Virus record (IMG/VR): IMGVR_UViG_3300021424_000044
Location: 1-54,408 of that record
Length of the DNA: 54,408 nucleotides
Direction: 5' to 3' (one strand)
Source: a virus
Shown here in pieces: positions 42,074 to 51,388 of this stretch. Both the position numbers and the translations under genes were made by a program. Every line of letters begins with the position of its first letter. Within the stretch, counting starts at the first letter, position 1. The notes beneath the pieces are model-generated. The model was not told where the DNA came from, did no database searches, and worked only from the letters and a program-made list of their open reading frames with translations.

Positions 42074-44130
42074 TGAGAACAGATAGACGAGCGGTTTCGC
42101 AAATTAGGAAAATAATTGAGAAAAGTGCTTGCTGCCCTGATTCGGACATTGTAAAAACACGCGTTGTTTTTGTTCATGGAGAAACAGCCCCACAAGATGT
42201 AATGCGTTCATACGGCGCATATCGCCAAGAAATCATTTCTTTCAAAGCGCTAATCAAGCGAGGCGGCAGGGGTAGAGACTTTGAGTTCAAGAGAATTGGT
42301 TTAGTTGCCTCCAACAACCCAGTACTTCAAGGTGTTCAGGCGGTTGGCTCCGTCCTTACTCCTGGAAACTTGAGCGTGATAAGAAGCCCAATTCGCTCCG
42401 CAATCGCAAGAACATTGACCCCAGGCGTTCCTGGAATGCCTGGAAGAAATCAATGGAGAGATGGTGTGTCCAGATGTCCAGAGGGTTATCAATATGGCGG
42501 AAGATTTACGGATAATAGATTCTCCACGTGTGGCCAAAAACTTTTTGCACTACCTGGACCACTGGGAGCGGCGATTGGTCTCATCAGAAGACTTGCACGT
42601 GCGGCAAATCCACCAGTTTCAAACGTTTCTTCAACTGTTCTTGGCGCTGGTGATGCGCCAGACAATCTCATTCAATCTCGCGCACCGCAGATTCCAAAGG
42701 TGACAATGTCCAATCCACAAAAGGCATTGGCGGAAGTTAAAAAGTTGGTGAAGCCATTGGGCTCTGTCGATAATCCAGCAGCACGAATGGTTCGTCGCGA
42801 TGGATTTGTTCTTGAGCCAGTTGTGCCGCCATCAGTTTTGAGAACCATTCCAGACAACAGGGACATGGAGGGCGCAACTTACATGTTGAGCGTCGCAAGC
42901 CCTGACCTGATTGGCAAGGACGAACTCGGTCTTTTGTCAAATACTGGAGTGACAAGTCTTAAATACGTTCTGCCTGGCGGTTCTGTTCTTACGTTGGAAA
43001 AACGTCGTCAACTGACCGTTGGCGAAAGAAGAAAACTTGGAAGAACTGTAAATGCGGCAATGGATGCTGACAACTCTCGCGACCCATCGGCGCGTCTAAA
43101 AATGGTCGCACAAGAGACTGGTGAAGGTATCGGATATTCAGAATCGTTTGTCGGTGTTTCGCGACCAAACGAAATTGGCGAAGACGGCAAGCAGCGCTGG
43201 GCAACCCGTGCATTCAAGAAGCGTGTTGCAAAAGCACAAACTGAAGAAAAGCCAGAAGAACAACAGCGCCAGCCAGATTCCGTTTCCCCAATTGGTAAGG
43301 ACATCACGACACTTGCTGGAGCGGTGGCCCATATTCAGCGCGGCGGCTCACTGGTCAACATATCCCCAGACATCTTGCAGCAAGCACTTGCCAAGGTTTC
43401 CGAAATCAAGAAAGACAAGATAAACGACAATCAAACAATGCTGACACTGCCCAATGGTGACCAGTATGTTCAAAAGGCGGCAAAGTCGGATTTCGAGGCA
43501 GTAACTCAACGATTTGTGTCGCAAGTTCAGCAACACATGGGCGTCGAATCACCCAACATCGTATTGGTCGGTACTGGTAATAAACGTTCGTATTTGGTGG
43601 AGGACGCTGCAACCGCCTTGAAAGGTGCAAAAATTGATACAGAGGCTGGGTTTGCCCAGGCGCCGTGGTCAGACGTAATGCGATTGATGGTCGCAGACCT
43701 GTTGACGGATATGGGCAACAGAAACAGCGGCTCAATTGAAATAGCCGACTACAACGGAAAAAAGAAGTTGATTCCAATATCTAATGACGGTGCAGGGTTG
43801 GTTGAATTATCTAATATTTCCATTCGTGAAAGAACACAGGCCCAACTCCGAGACTTAGTCCAGCCTTCCGAATCGCAGTTGTACATCAAGTATTTCAAAG
43901 AGTTGAAGGCACGACAGCGCGCTCAGCAATTGCAATTTCTTGCTACACTTATTCAGCGCGCACGAGCGTTTAATTTGAGTAGTTTTAAATCAAGGCTTTA
44001 CACAGATGGTAAACTTAACTCTGGCGAGAAAATTCACTTGAATATTCTTGAAACCTTGTACACAACCAGACTTGAAAAACTCGTACAGCAAGACTCAGCG
44101 CTACAAGACGTGATTTCGGGAAGACAATGA
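42070..44130 (+). CDS. Polyvalent-type protein with paired-Cys module and possible kinase-like domain
   Basis: Protein of 686 residues from ATG 42070, which overlaps the previous stop by four bases (ATGA). N-terminal region about 1-115, then a Pro/Gly-rich stretch, then a paired-Cys module (residues 134-155: R-C-P-E-G and F-T-D, C). The middle is basic helix and linker. Residues about 440-600 have an alpha/beta pattern with N-G-D-Q-Y-V-Q-K, D-L-L-T-D-M-G-N-R-N-S-G-S-I and I-P-I-S-N-D-G-A-G-L, reminiscent of a HipA/PI4-kinase-type active site, but I could not confirm it. No LRSSG motif is present. It overlaps the next giant gene by four bases. Confidence 0.7.
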   Translation: MMRTDRRAVSQIRKIIEKSACCPDSDIVKTRVVFVHGETAPQDVMRSYGAYRQEIISFKALIKRGGRGRDFEFKRIGLVASNNPVLQGVQAVGSVLTPGNLSVIRSPIRSAIARTLTPGVPGMPGRNQWRDGVSRCPEGYQYGGRFTDNRFSTCGQKLFALPGPLGAAIGLIRRLARAANPPVSNVSSTVLGAGDAPDNLIQSRAPQIPKVTMSNPQKALAEVKKLVKPLGSVDNPAARMVRRDGFVLEPVVPPSVLRTIPDNRDMEGATYMLSVASPDLIGKDELGLLSNTGVTSLKYVLPGGSVLTLEKRRQLTVGERRKLGRTVNAAMDADNSRDPSARLKMVAQETGEGIGYSESFVGVSRPNEIGEDGKQRWATRAFKKRVAKAQTEEKPEEQQRQPDSVSPIGKDITTLAGAVAHIQRGGSLVNISPDILQQALAKVSEIKKDKINDNQTMLTLPNGDQYVQKAAKSDFEAVTQRFVSQVQQHMGVESPNIVLVGTGNKRSYLVEDAATALKGAKIDTEAGFAQAPWSDVMRLMVADLLTDMGNRNSGSIEIADYNGKKKLIPISNDGAGLVELSNISIRERTQAQLRDLVQPSESQLYIKYFKELKARQRAQQLQFLATLIQRARAFNLSSFKSRLYTDGKLNSGEKIHLNILETLYTTRLEKLVQQDSALQDVISGRQ
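42469..42534 (+). other. Paired-Cys module, copy 2 (in 686-residue protein)
   Basis: Encodes residues 134-155, S-R-C-P-E-G, G-G-R-F-T-D and a final C-G. Compare the copy in the 2337-residue protein. Both follow a Pro/Ala/Arg-rich stretch, suggesting a common structural unit or targeting signal. Confidence 0.6.
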
Positions 44131-47100
44131 GACAATACGCGGTACTAAAGAATGTGGTTCGCGACGTTAATTTTGGCGTCGTCGTAAAGTCCGATGGAAA
44201 CCTTAAGTTTTTTGGTTGGTCCCAAAAAGCAGTGGAGTGGGCAAACTGGGCAAATTCCAACAATGCCGACCTAAGTCAACTTCCGCCGAATATCTCTGTG
44301 GGTGAATTCAGGGGTATGTCCGACGAGACAATGAAGAGCATTATTCTGAATTCCCAAGATGCCGTCGCTGCTGGTTCGGCAACAATCAGCACCAAGACCT
44401 TGGCCTTTGATTTGGGGCGCGAGCACAACCCAAATGCGTCAAAATTCCCCTCTTTTATTGATTCGCCAATTTCTGGAGACTGGGTCTCAAAGCATAAGTC
44501 AATAAATTTCAAGGCGCATAACTTCAGAAAAGAAGTTGTACAGAATGAACTTGCCCTAAGGGTCCGCATTCACGAATTGGCTTTCAATAACGAGACTAAA
44601 CAATTTGTTTCAAAGCCCAATAAAATTACCGCAACCCACACTCGTTCAGAAATTCAAAAAAAGATGTCGCGCGGTGCGGAGCGAAAATTCGGTAAGCAAA
44701 TTGTTGAATACACGAACAAAGAAATCCTGAAAAACTACGTTGCCCCAACAATCAAGAGAGATACGCTGGGGAAATCCACCAAGGAAATTCTTGATACCTA
44801 TACAAAGGCAAGGCTCGGACGAGCGATTGGACGCGCTGCTGGTAACGCGATTCGCGGAGCAGCGTCAAGCAGGACAGCAAGAGGTGTTGCACGAAGATTT
44901 ATTTCTGGTACTCTCGACCCACGCAAGAGAAGAGACCATGACGGAGACGGGTTGATTTTTGACGGTACATGGCGGGAAATGCCAGACCCCAATAGATTTG
45001 TTTCTGCGCCGCGTGCCAGCGAAACCTCAACGGGCATGTTGATGGAGGGTACTCCTGGTCTTCGACGCCGCGGCGGAATGAACCTTCCAGGTGGTGGCGG
45101 TGTTGGAATTAGAAGTACTGACCCAGAAGAAAATAGGAGAGTAGAAGACAGCCTAAGAGCCCAAGATGAACTGCGACAACAATTTACGGCAGAAGTAGAA
45201 AAAATAGTCAATACACTAAGGGATGCTGGTCTTACTATCGAAAAACCAAAGCGTGGAAAGCGCGAACGAAGACTTTCTGACGGCACTTCCCTAAGAAGTT
45301 CTGGTGCAACCGCGAACGAGCCGCCACGTGCCGCCGCTGCGGTTCAGATGGCGTTTGACACGCGAAATAGTCGCAAAGCATCAAAGATGACGTATGACCC
45401 GCAGACGAATTCTGTTGAAGTCACATATAAAGACGGAAGAATGAAAAGATTTGACAATGTCCCATACGATGAAGCAAGACGCGCTGGGGCCGATGACGCA
45501 ATAGACAGACTCATTACAGACATGGAAACTGGCCGCATAGGCAAGGAATCCAAAGAGCCAATTATGGGCATTCGTTCATCTGGCAGAAGACCCAAACCAG
45601 ACGTTGACATGACAGATATGACGCCAGAAGAAAGAGAAGCGAATAGACCTAGTAGCGTTTCAGAAGATGAGTATCGTCGCCGAATTCGACGTGATGTCGA
45701 CCGAAGTTTGCGCAGGGCCGACGAAGAAGGTTTGCGTTCGTCTGGGAAATATACACGCGGGAACATGTCGCGCCTCACCCCTCAAAGCCAAAGTCGCGTT
45801 GACAACGCAAAAGAAATGCTTGATTCTGGAAGAGTTGACAACGTCAGGCAACTGACGACCCAGGTCGAAGGTCTTGATTTACGTATTTCCAGAAATCAAA
45901 ATTATCTTGATTCGCTAAGGGACACGCTTCGCAGGTTGGGCCCTGGTGACAAGCGCCGCCCAGATACAGAAAAAGATTTTGAACGCGCCGAGCAAGAACT
46001 TGGCGTTGATATGGCGATTCGCGACCTAACTCAGCAAAGACTCAAGAAAATCGACAGGGGCCCAAAGCCAGGTGGTTTGCGCTCTAGTGGTAATCGAAAT
46101 ACTGCAGAAAAACTCCCTGACGAAGGCGGAGAACCTGGTCGCTATGACGACATGCCGAGCGTTGAGGACGCTGTTAAAAAACTTACCTCTGGCGACAGAA
46201 TGTCAGCAGACGAACTCGAATATCTGGAGGAGGTGACGGACAGAATCCTCGATGACCCAGACACACCAGAAAATATTCGGGATTCAATGTTGGATTTGAA
46301 AAATCAAATTGCTGCACGAAGAAAGAATGGCGGCAATACGCTTCGCTCCAGTGGTGGAGGGGGAAGACGACGCGCAACCACGCCAACCCCAGTGGACGTT
46401 GAAGCATATCTCAAAGACTGGTTGGAAAATCGAAATCGCAATCGGCCATATATGCCTGGACAAGATACTGGCCAAAAAACACCTGTCGATGATATCCCAG
46501 ACCTGTCCGACGAAGCGATTCGTGACGAAATCGACAGAATTGAAAATCGTCCTCGCGTATATGACGGCAACGTTACTGCTGCTCGCATGGACGGCGAGCG
46601 CAAGGCGGCGCTGGAAAGAGAATTGCAAAGAAGACGGAGAGGCGGAGGCAGAAGAAAGCCAACTCAAAACACTAAGCGCCCGTTCTCGAGCGAACCAAAA
46701 CCAGAGACCAACAGACCACTTTCGACGGGCAGTAACCAGCGCGTTAGTAACTGGTTGAATTCACCCGAAGGTAGAAGGAGTGTTCAGACCCTTAGGTCAT
46801 CTGGGGCAGGCCGTGAGGAATTTGGGTCGACCGCAACTGGTGGTTTCAAATACCCCAATGCGTCGCAAAGAAAGCGAATATTCAACAGCAAGGAAGACGT
46901 CGACGATTTCATACAGGACCTCAAAGACGATTACGAGGCTCGCCGAAGACGATTAGAACAAGAACTTGGCTTTGAAGATGGCTACTACATGGACGACGAA
47001 GAACTTATTGAAAAGTTCATGGACGACTACGGAATGTCGAGAGGCGAAGCGCGCCAAGAAATGCGCAAATACAGACGTAATTACGACCTTCTAGAAAAAG

Positions 47101-50100
47101 AACAGGAAATTCACGAGCGTCGTCTCGATGAACTTGATGCAGAGAAATCAAGGCTTCCACACCAGCAGGAAATTGACGACCCGATTGAACTCGACACAAA
47201 TGGTTTCCCCAAAAATCCAGAACAGACGGAACGTTTTAACGAACTGATGGAGGAGGGGAATCCAGTCTTCAAGGCCCGCAAGAGGCCAACACGAAAACCC
47301 AAGGAAACAGAAGACAAACGAGACCCAGAAGTTGAAGACCTCATTTCCAACATTATGTCGTCCACCGCTGGTCCAAGCGAAGGGTCAAAGCGTTCACTCC
47401 GCTCTTCTGGCGCTGGCCCAGAAACCCAGGATAGACCAGAAATAACATCAATTACGAAATTGATTGAGAATGACTACGACAGCATGCTGCAGGGTGGGGC
47501 CGACATGGATTCTGGCATGAGAGAAGTCGCTAGAACGGTTGGACTTAACGAAAAACAAACTGAAAAGTTGTCCAAGATTGCTTACACCTTGGACAGACAA
47601 AGGGACGAACTTCCGCAAACCGCAAGTGACCAAAAGAGGCTCGTTGACGGAATCATGGAGGAAAGATTTGGCAATCAACCACTGAATGACGACCAAAAAG
47701 CGTCAGTGCGGGAGGCTCTGTCGGCATTTATTGCCTACGCCGCGAAGAACGCAAAAGCAGAAGCCAACGGAAAAGCGAAGCCACGCCGCGACAGCGAGCC
47801 AGATGACATTCAGTCGATGATTAGAAGATTGCAGAGCGGGCAGCAACTGAGTGATGACGAACTCGACATGCTTGATGAACTGAAAAACATCGTCAGAGGG
47901 AAACGGAATGTAACCGAAGACGAACTTGATGCAATGGCTGACCTGGAAAAGGAAATACAAAGGGCACGACGCGCACCACGTCGCCAATTCGAACCAGCAC
48001 AGCAGGCTCTCTTTTCACGAGGAAACGTAAGAACGGATGTGCCGCTAAGTTCCCGTAGGTCTCTTGCAAGAACCGAGCGTGCCGCTAAACCACGAGGGAC
48101 AACGCTCCGTAGCGCTGGTGGAGATAAAACAAAAACACCAAGAACACCAGCACCAAAGAGTGGCGCTCCGCGCGGTGTTGGTGCTGGTCCTGGTGGCAAG
48201 GCTGGCCACGCAAGAATGACAAGAACGTATGGTCGTGACAAGAAGGGCAGTGACGGAAAGGTATTTGACTCCCTCACACCAGAACAGAAGGATGCCGTTA
48301 AGAAGACTCTTGTCGAAGAGGTCAAGCCAGCATTGGATAAGAAACTAAAGGGTTTCTTCAGTAAGTATTGGAAAGCCAGAAGCGAAAGAGGCTCTAAGAA
48401 ACAAAGCCTTTTGGCTGTCCGTAGAAGAGCAAAGGGTGACGCTCGCGGAAGATACGACAAAGTCGCAGAAGACACCCCACTTGAGTCGGCAGATATTTAC
48501 GAGATGCTTTATCGACTTGACGGACAAGTGTCCGAAGGTCTACTTGAAAAGTTTGAAGTGTCCGATAAGGACTCGCGAGAATTAAAACTCACCGAAGATG
48601 GTGAGGCCAAGGTGAGCGCGGCCAAGAATGGATACACAGTTCAGCAAAGAGCCTTGGATGACGCTCAGACAATCATGAACATGATTGAAGACGGGGACTT
48701 CTCCGCTCTTGAGCACTTGCATCCTGCCACCAAGAAGAAGATTGCTGACGTAATCAAAAAGAACGGCGGCGAGGTTCCAAAAGGTTGGATTGATTCAGAG
48801 TCATCAGTCGCTGGTTGGGCTGGCGGAGAAGGACGAACAAAGGCCCCAGACGCAATCGACCTAGAGAAAGAACGTGGAATAGGGAAAAAGAAAAAAGAAA
48901 AGCGACTCTCCCTGTTCCAAAGACTGCGCCGCGTCGACCCAGAAAGAGAACGAAAAGTTGAATTGCGCGCTGCAAGAAGACAGGGCCGACTCCGCGAGGG
49001 TATTGAACTTGACCCTGACCTACAGTTGAAGCGACGTATTCTTCGTGGCCGCGCCATGAAGAGAACTTTTATGTCGAGGTTTAGGAAGAACCGCGACCCA
49101 GAAACGCTTGCAACAGACATGAGGGAAAGGCGAGAAGAGGTTGCAGTTCTTAAAACAAATGCTACGGATGGAAAGGTTGAGGTTACTGACGGTTATGTCG
49201 ACCTTTTGCACGCTCTTGACCAAGGCTTGATTGGGATTAATGAAAAGAAGAGAAAGGGAGCAAGCGAAGAAGAAGTTGAAAGCGAACATAAAGCGTTGTT
49301 GCGCAGACTGTGGGAAAACTCGGGCTTTTCAGAAACGCCAATCCAACTGAAAGAAGATGAGGTTAAGTTACTCCTTGATGCTGGTTGGCAACCCATCATG
49401 CGTGGCACTGGCCACGAAAAAGTCAATAGCGAAACCTATGTTGAGCAATTCATCACCTCGGAAGGACGATTTATCCCAGGTCAGGGTGGCTCCGCGTTCG
49501 GAATCGGCGAATACTTCTCGTACCCAGGCGAATGGGGTAGTTACCATGGCGCGAATCCAACCGACAGACACACGCTCGTGGCACTCCTGCCCCCAACATC
49601 AACAATTGTCAAGCAGAGTGAAATTGCACGTGAACATGCAAATCTCGGCGCCATCACAACAAAAATTTCGGACGCATTCAAAATAATCGGTGGTCGAGAT
49701 GCGACCAAAGCCATGGAGCCAGAAGAACTGGTCGCCGAAATAGACAAAGCGGTCCCAGACCTGTCATCCGACGCATCGCGAACTGGTCAGATAATTAAGC
49801 AATTACGCGACAGGCTTGAGGCATTGTCAAAACTGCCCAAAACAAACGACGAAGAACGCGGTGCAGTTCAAGCACAAAAGGAAAAGATTTTGAATTCGCT
49901 TGACTATCTACAGCGTTTTTCCAAGCAACGCTCGCCAGAAATGATTGCACCGCTTATCGGTGTTGACGCCATTGACACAAACGAGAATGACTCCTCCATT
50001 AAGGACCCAATTCTCCTTCACAACAGAACGTCTGTTGCGGTTCTTCAGGTACCGACAACCTACGACCAGGGCTTGGCATTGGTTTCTGGCCCCAATGGCG

Positions 50101-50993
50101 AACGAAGGCCCAAGGCGTGGCTTAAGTGGAAGCGGAAGAGTGTTGAAACACCAGAAAGAGAAGCACCAAGAAGAAGGTCGCCACGTCGCGCAAGACGAGC
50201 ACAGCCGCCAGCACCCCAGCCAGCAGCAACCCCAAATCCGCCGACGCCAACCCCAAGTACGCCAACGCCATCCCCAAGTACACCAACGCCACCCACTCCG
50301 TCACCAGACGGCAAGGGCGCAAAAGCACCAGTTGATGTTTCGTCATGGACTTCAAGCAGACCACAGTCGACTGGCTCAAATCCAGCCACACTGCTTACTG
50401 CGCCAGACGGAACCCAGTACTACACCAAACTGCCAAAAGGAACCCCAGACGACAAGGACAGAATGGAAACAGAAGCCCTTGCATCAGAACTTTATAAGTT
50501 GGCTGGGATTCAAAGCGCCGATGTTCAAATGGGGACCCGCAATGGTCAGCCAGTGACCATTTCAAGAATGGTGCAATCGCGTATGCCAAATTCGCAGGGT
50601 GACCAAGACGAAGCACTTAAGGGTTTTGTTGTGGATGCGTGGCTCGCAAACTGGGACGCACCGCTTAACGACAATATCAAGATTGATAGCAATGGCAACG
50701 CAGTGAGACTCGATGTTGGCGGCTCACTTGATTTCAGGGCGCAAGGCGCACGAAAAGGTAAGGCATGGGGCAACACGGTTGGTGAAATTGAATCAATGAA
50801 AAAAGGTGGAACATACGATTTCAAAAAGATTACGGATGCTGCAATCAAGCAGCAAGCCAAAGCACTGGGTAACGTAACTGACACAGATATTAGGGCAACA
50901 GTTTCCAGAATTGTCTCTGACCCAGCAAGGGCAAAGGCACTTGCTGATACGCTTATTGCACGACGAGATGACATAGTCAAGAGGTATGCATAG
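44127..50993 (+). CDS. Giant polyvalent protein with KTSC-like, ART-like and kinase-like domains
   Basis: Protein of 2288 residues, starting within ATGA overlap. N-terminal domain about 1-225, then L-G-R-A-I-G-R-A-A-G (Arg/Ala amphipathic), then the Asp/Gly module (D264-T281). Residues about 400-475 resemble a KTSC domain (S-K-M-T-Y-D then Y-K-D-G-R-M). LRSSG-type motifs at 389, 482, 536, 651, 739, 889, 1091 and 1327 separate Lys/Glu/Arg-rich helical units. Residues about 1750-1850 resemble an ADP-ribosyltransferase (R1759 and G-S-A-F-G-I-G-E-Y-F-S from 1788). The C-terminus (about 2080-2288) is kinase-like: K2101, E-A-L-A-S-E-L-Y, D2170/D2177, N2183 and D2196-V-G-G. A Pro/Thr-rich linker precedes it. 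Confidence 0.8.
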   Translation: MRQYAVLKNVVRDVNFGVVVKSDGNLKFFGWSQKAVEWANWANSNNADLSQLPPNISVGEFRGMSDETMKSIILNSQDAVAAGSATISTKTLAFDLGREHNPNASKFPSFIDSPISGDWVSKHKSINFKAHNFRKEVVQNELALRVRIHELAFNNETKQFVSKPNKITATHTRSEIQKKMSRGAERKFGKQIVEYTNKEILKNYVAPTIKRDTLGKSTKEILDTYTKARLGRAIGRAAGNAIRGAASSRTARGVARRFISGTLDPRKRRDHDGDGLIFDGTWREMPDPNRFVSAPRASETSTGMLMEGTPGLRRRGGMNLPGGGGVGIRSTDPEENRRVEDSLRAQDELRQQFTAEVEKIVNTLRDAGLTIEKPKRGKRERRLSDGTSLRSSGATANEPPRAAAAVQMAFDTRNSRKASKMTYDPQTNSVEVTYKDGRMKRFDNVPYDEARRAGADDAIDRLITDMETGRIGKESKEPIMGIRSSGRRPKPDVDMTDMTPEEREANRPSSVSEDEYRRRIRRDVDRSLRRADEEGLRSSGKYTRGNMSRLTPQSQSRVDNAKEMLDSGRVDNVRQLTTQVEGLDLRISRNQNYLDSLRDTLRRLGPGDKRRPDTEKDFERAEQELGVDMAIRDLTQQRLKKIDRGPKPGGLRSSGNRNTAEKLPDEGGEPGRYDDMPSVEDAVKKLTSGDRMSADELEYLEEVTDRILDDPDTPENIRDSMLDLKNQIAARRKNGGNTLRSSGGGGRRRATTPTPVDVEAYLKDWLENRNRNRPYMPGQDTGQKTPVDDIPDLSDEAIRDEIDRIENRPRVYDGNVTAARMDGERKAALERELQRRRRGGGRRKPTQNTKRPFSSEPKPETNRPLSTGSNQRVSNWLNSPEGRRSVQTLRSSGAGREEFGSTATGGFKYPNASQRKRIFNSKEDVDDFIQDLKDDYEARRRRLEQELGFEDGYYMDDEELIEKFMDDYGMSRGEARQEMRKYRRNYDLLEKEQEIHERRLDELDAEKSRLPHQQEIDDPIELDTNGFPKNPEQTERFNELMEEGNPVFKARKRPTRKPKETEDKRDPEVEDLISNIMSSTAGPSEGSKRSLRSSGAGPETQDRPEITSITKLIENDYDSMLQGGADMDSGMREVARTVGLNEKQTEKLSKIAYTLDRQRDELPQTASDQKRLVDGIMEERFGNQPLNDDQKASVREALSAFIAYAAKNAKAEANGKAKPRRDSEPDDIQSMIRRLQSGQQLSDDELDMLDELKNIVRGKRNVTEDELDAMADLEKEIQRARRAPRRQFEPAQQALFSRGNVRTDVPLSSRRSLARTERAAKPRGTTLRSAGGDKTKTPRTPAPKSGAPRGVGAGPGGKAGHARMTRTYGRDKKGSDGKVFDSLTPEQKDAVKKTLVEEVKPALDKKLKGFFSKYWKARSERGSKKQSLLAVRRRAKGDARGRYDKVAEDTPLESADIYEMLYRLDGQVSEGLLEKFEVSDKDSRELKLTEDGEAKVSAAKNGYTVQQRALDDAQTIMNMIEDGDFSALEHLHPATKKKIADVIKKNGGEVPKGWIDSESSVAGWAGGEGRTKAPDAIDLEKERGIGKKKKEKRLSLFQRLRRVDPERERKVELRAARRQGRLREGIELDPDLQLKRRILRGRAMKRTFMSRFRKNRDPETLATDMRERREEVAVLKTNATDGKVEVTDGYVDLLHALDQGLIGINEKKRKGASEEEVESEHKALLRRLWENSGFSETPIQLKEDEVKLLLDAGWQPIMRGTGHEKVNSETYVEQFITSEGRFIPGQGGSAFGIGEYFSYPGEWGSYHGANPTDRHTLVALLPPTSTIVKQSEIAREHANLGAITTKISDAFKIIGGRDATKAMEPEELVAEIDKAVPDLSSDASRTGQIIKQLRDRLEALSKLPKTNDEERGAVQAQKEKILNSLDYLQRFSKQRSPEMIAPLIGVDAIDTNENDSSIKDPILLHNRTSVAVLQVPTTYDQGLALVSGPNGERRPKAWLKWKRKSVETPEREAPRRRSPRRARRAQPPAPQPAATPNPPTPTPSTPTPSPSTPTPPTPSPDGKGAKAPVDVSSWTSSRPQSTGSNPATLLTAPDGTQYYTKLPKGTPDDKDRMETEALASELYKLAGIQSADVQMGTRNGQPVTISRMVQSRMPNSQGDQDEALKGFVVDAWLANWDAPLNDNIKIDSNGNAVRLDVGGSLDFRAQGARKGKAWGNTVGEIESMKKGGTYDFKKITDAAIKQQAKALGNVTDTDIRATVSRIVSDPARAKALADTLIARRDDIVKRYA
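44895..44996 (+). other. Shared Asp/Gly module, copy 2 (in 2288-residue protein)
   Basis: Encodes T-L-D-P-R-K-R-R-D-H-D-G-D-G-L-I-F-D-G-T followed by W-R-E-M-P-D-P-N-R. It is preceded by the Arg/Ala-rich amphipathic stretch G-R-A-I-G-R-A-A-G. Codons differ at many synonymous positions from the other two copies. Confidence 0.85.
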
Positions 50994-50995
50994 TC

Positions 50996-51379
50996 ATGGA
51001 TTACTCACAGGGTATTAAAGCGATGGAGTTGGCAGAAAAAGAATTGCTGGAATTAATGGACTATCCCCCATTCAGCGAAATCGACGGCGGTGACGAAGTC
51101 GAACCCGACTGGGGTTTCCCGTCAATCAGTGAACGTGGTGAGGATTTGGCGGAGGCAATCCGCGATGCCATTGACCTCGTACGGACCGAGCAAAAGCGTC
51201 TAGAAAAAGCGGGCAAACGAATGTATGACATGGATGGCGCCATACTCGCTAAAGCATTTACAGATGTAGAGAAAGAATTTGCCGATGACCTTGACGAAGC
51301 ACGCTTGTACCGAAAGCGTTTTCCAAAAACCAGAATTTCTGCCCTGATGCAGGCGTGGAAGCCAAAACAACAAAAGTAG
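50996..51379 (+). CDS. Small helical acidic protein, unknown function
   Basis: Protein of 127 residues, starting 2 bases after the giant gene stop. It is rich in acidic and charged helix (A-M-E-L-A-E-K-E-L-L-E-L-M-D and R-G-E-D-L-A-E-A-I-R-D-A-I-D-L-V) with a basic end (W-K-P-K-Q-Q-K). No domain is recognised. It may be a small partner of the kinase- or ART-bearing protein encoded upstream, or of the zeta-toxin-like protein that follows, but no antitoxin-like motif can be shown. Confidence 0.6.
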   Translation: MDYSQGIKAMELAEKELLELMDYPPFSEIDGGDEVEPDWGFPSISERGEDLAEAIRDAIDLVRTEQKRLEKAGKRMYDMDGAILAKAFTDVEKEFADDLDEARLYRKRFPKTRISALMQAWKPKQQK

Positions 51380-51388
51380 GTTTGGCTC

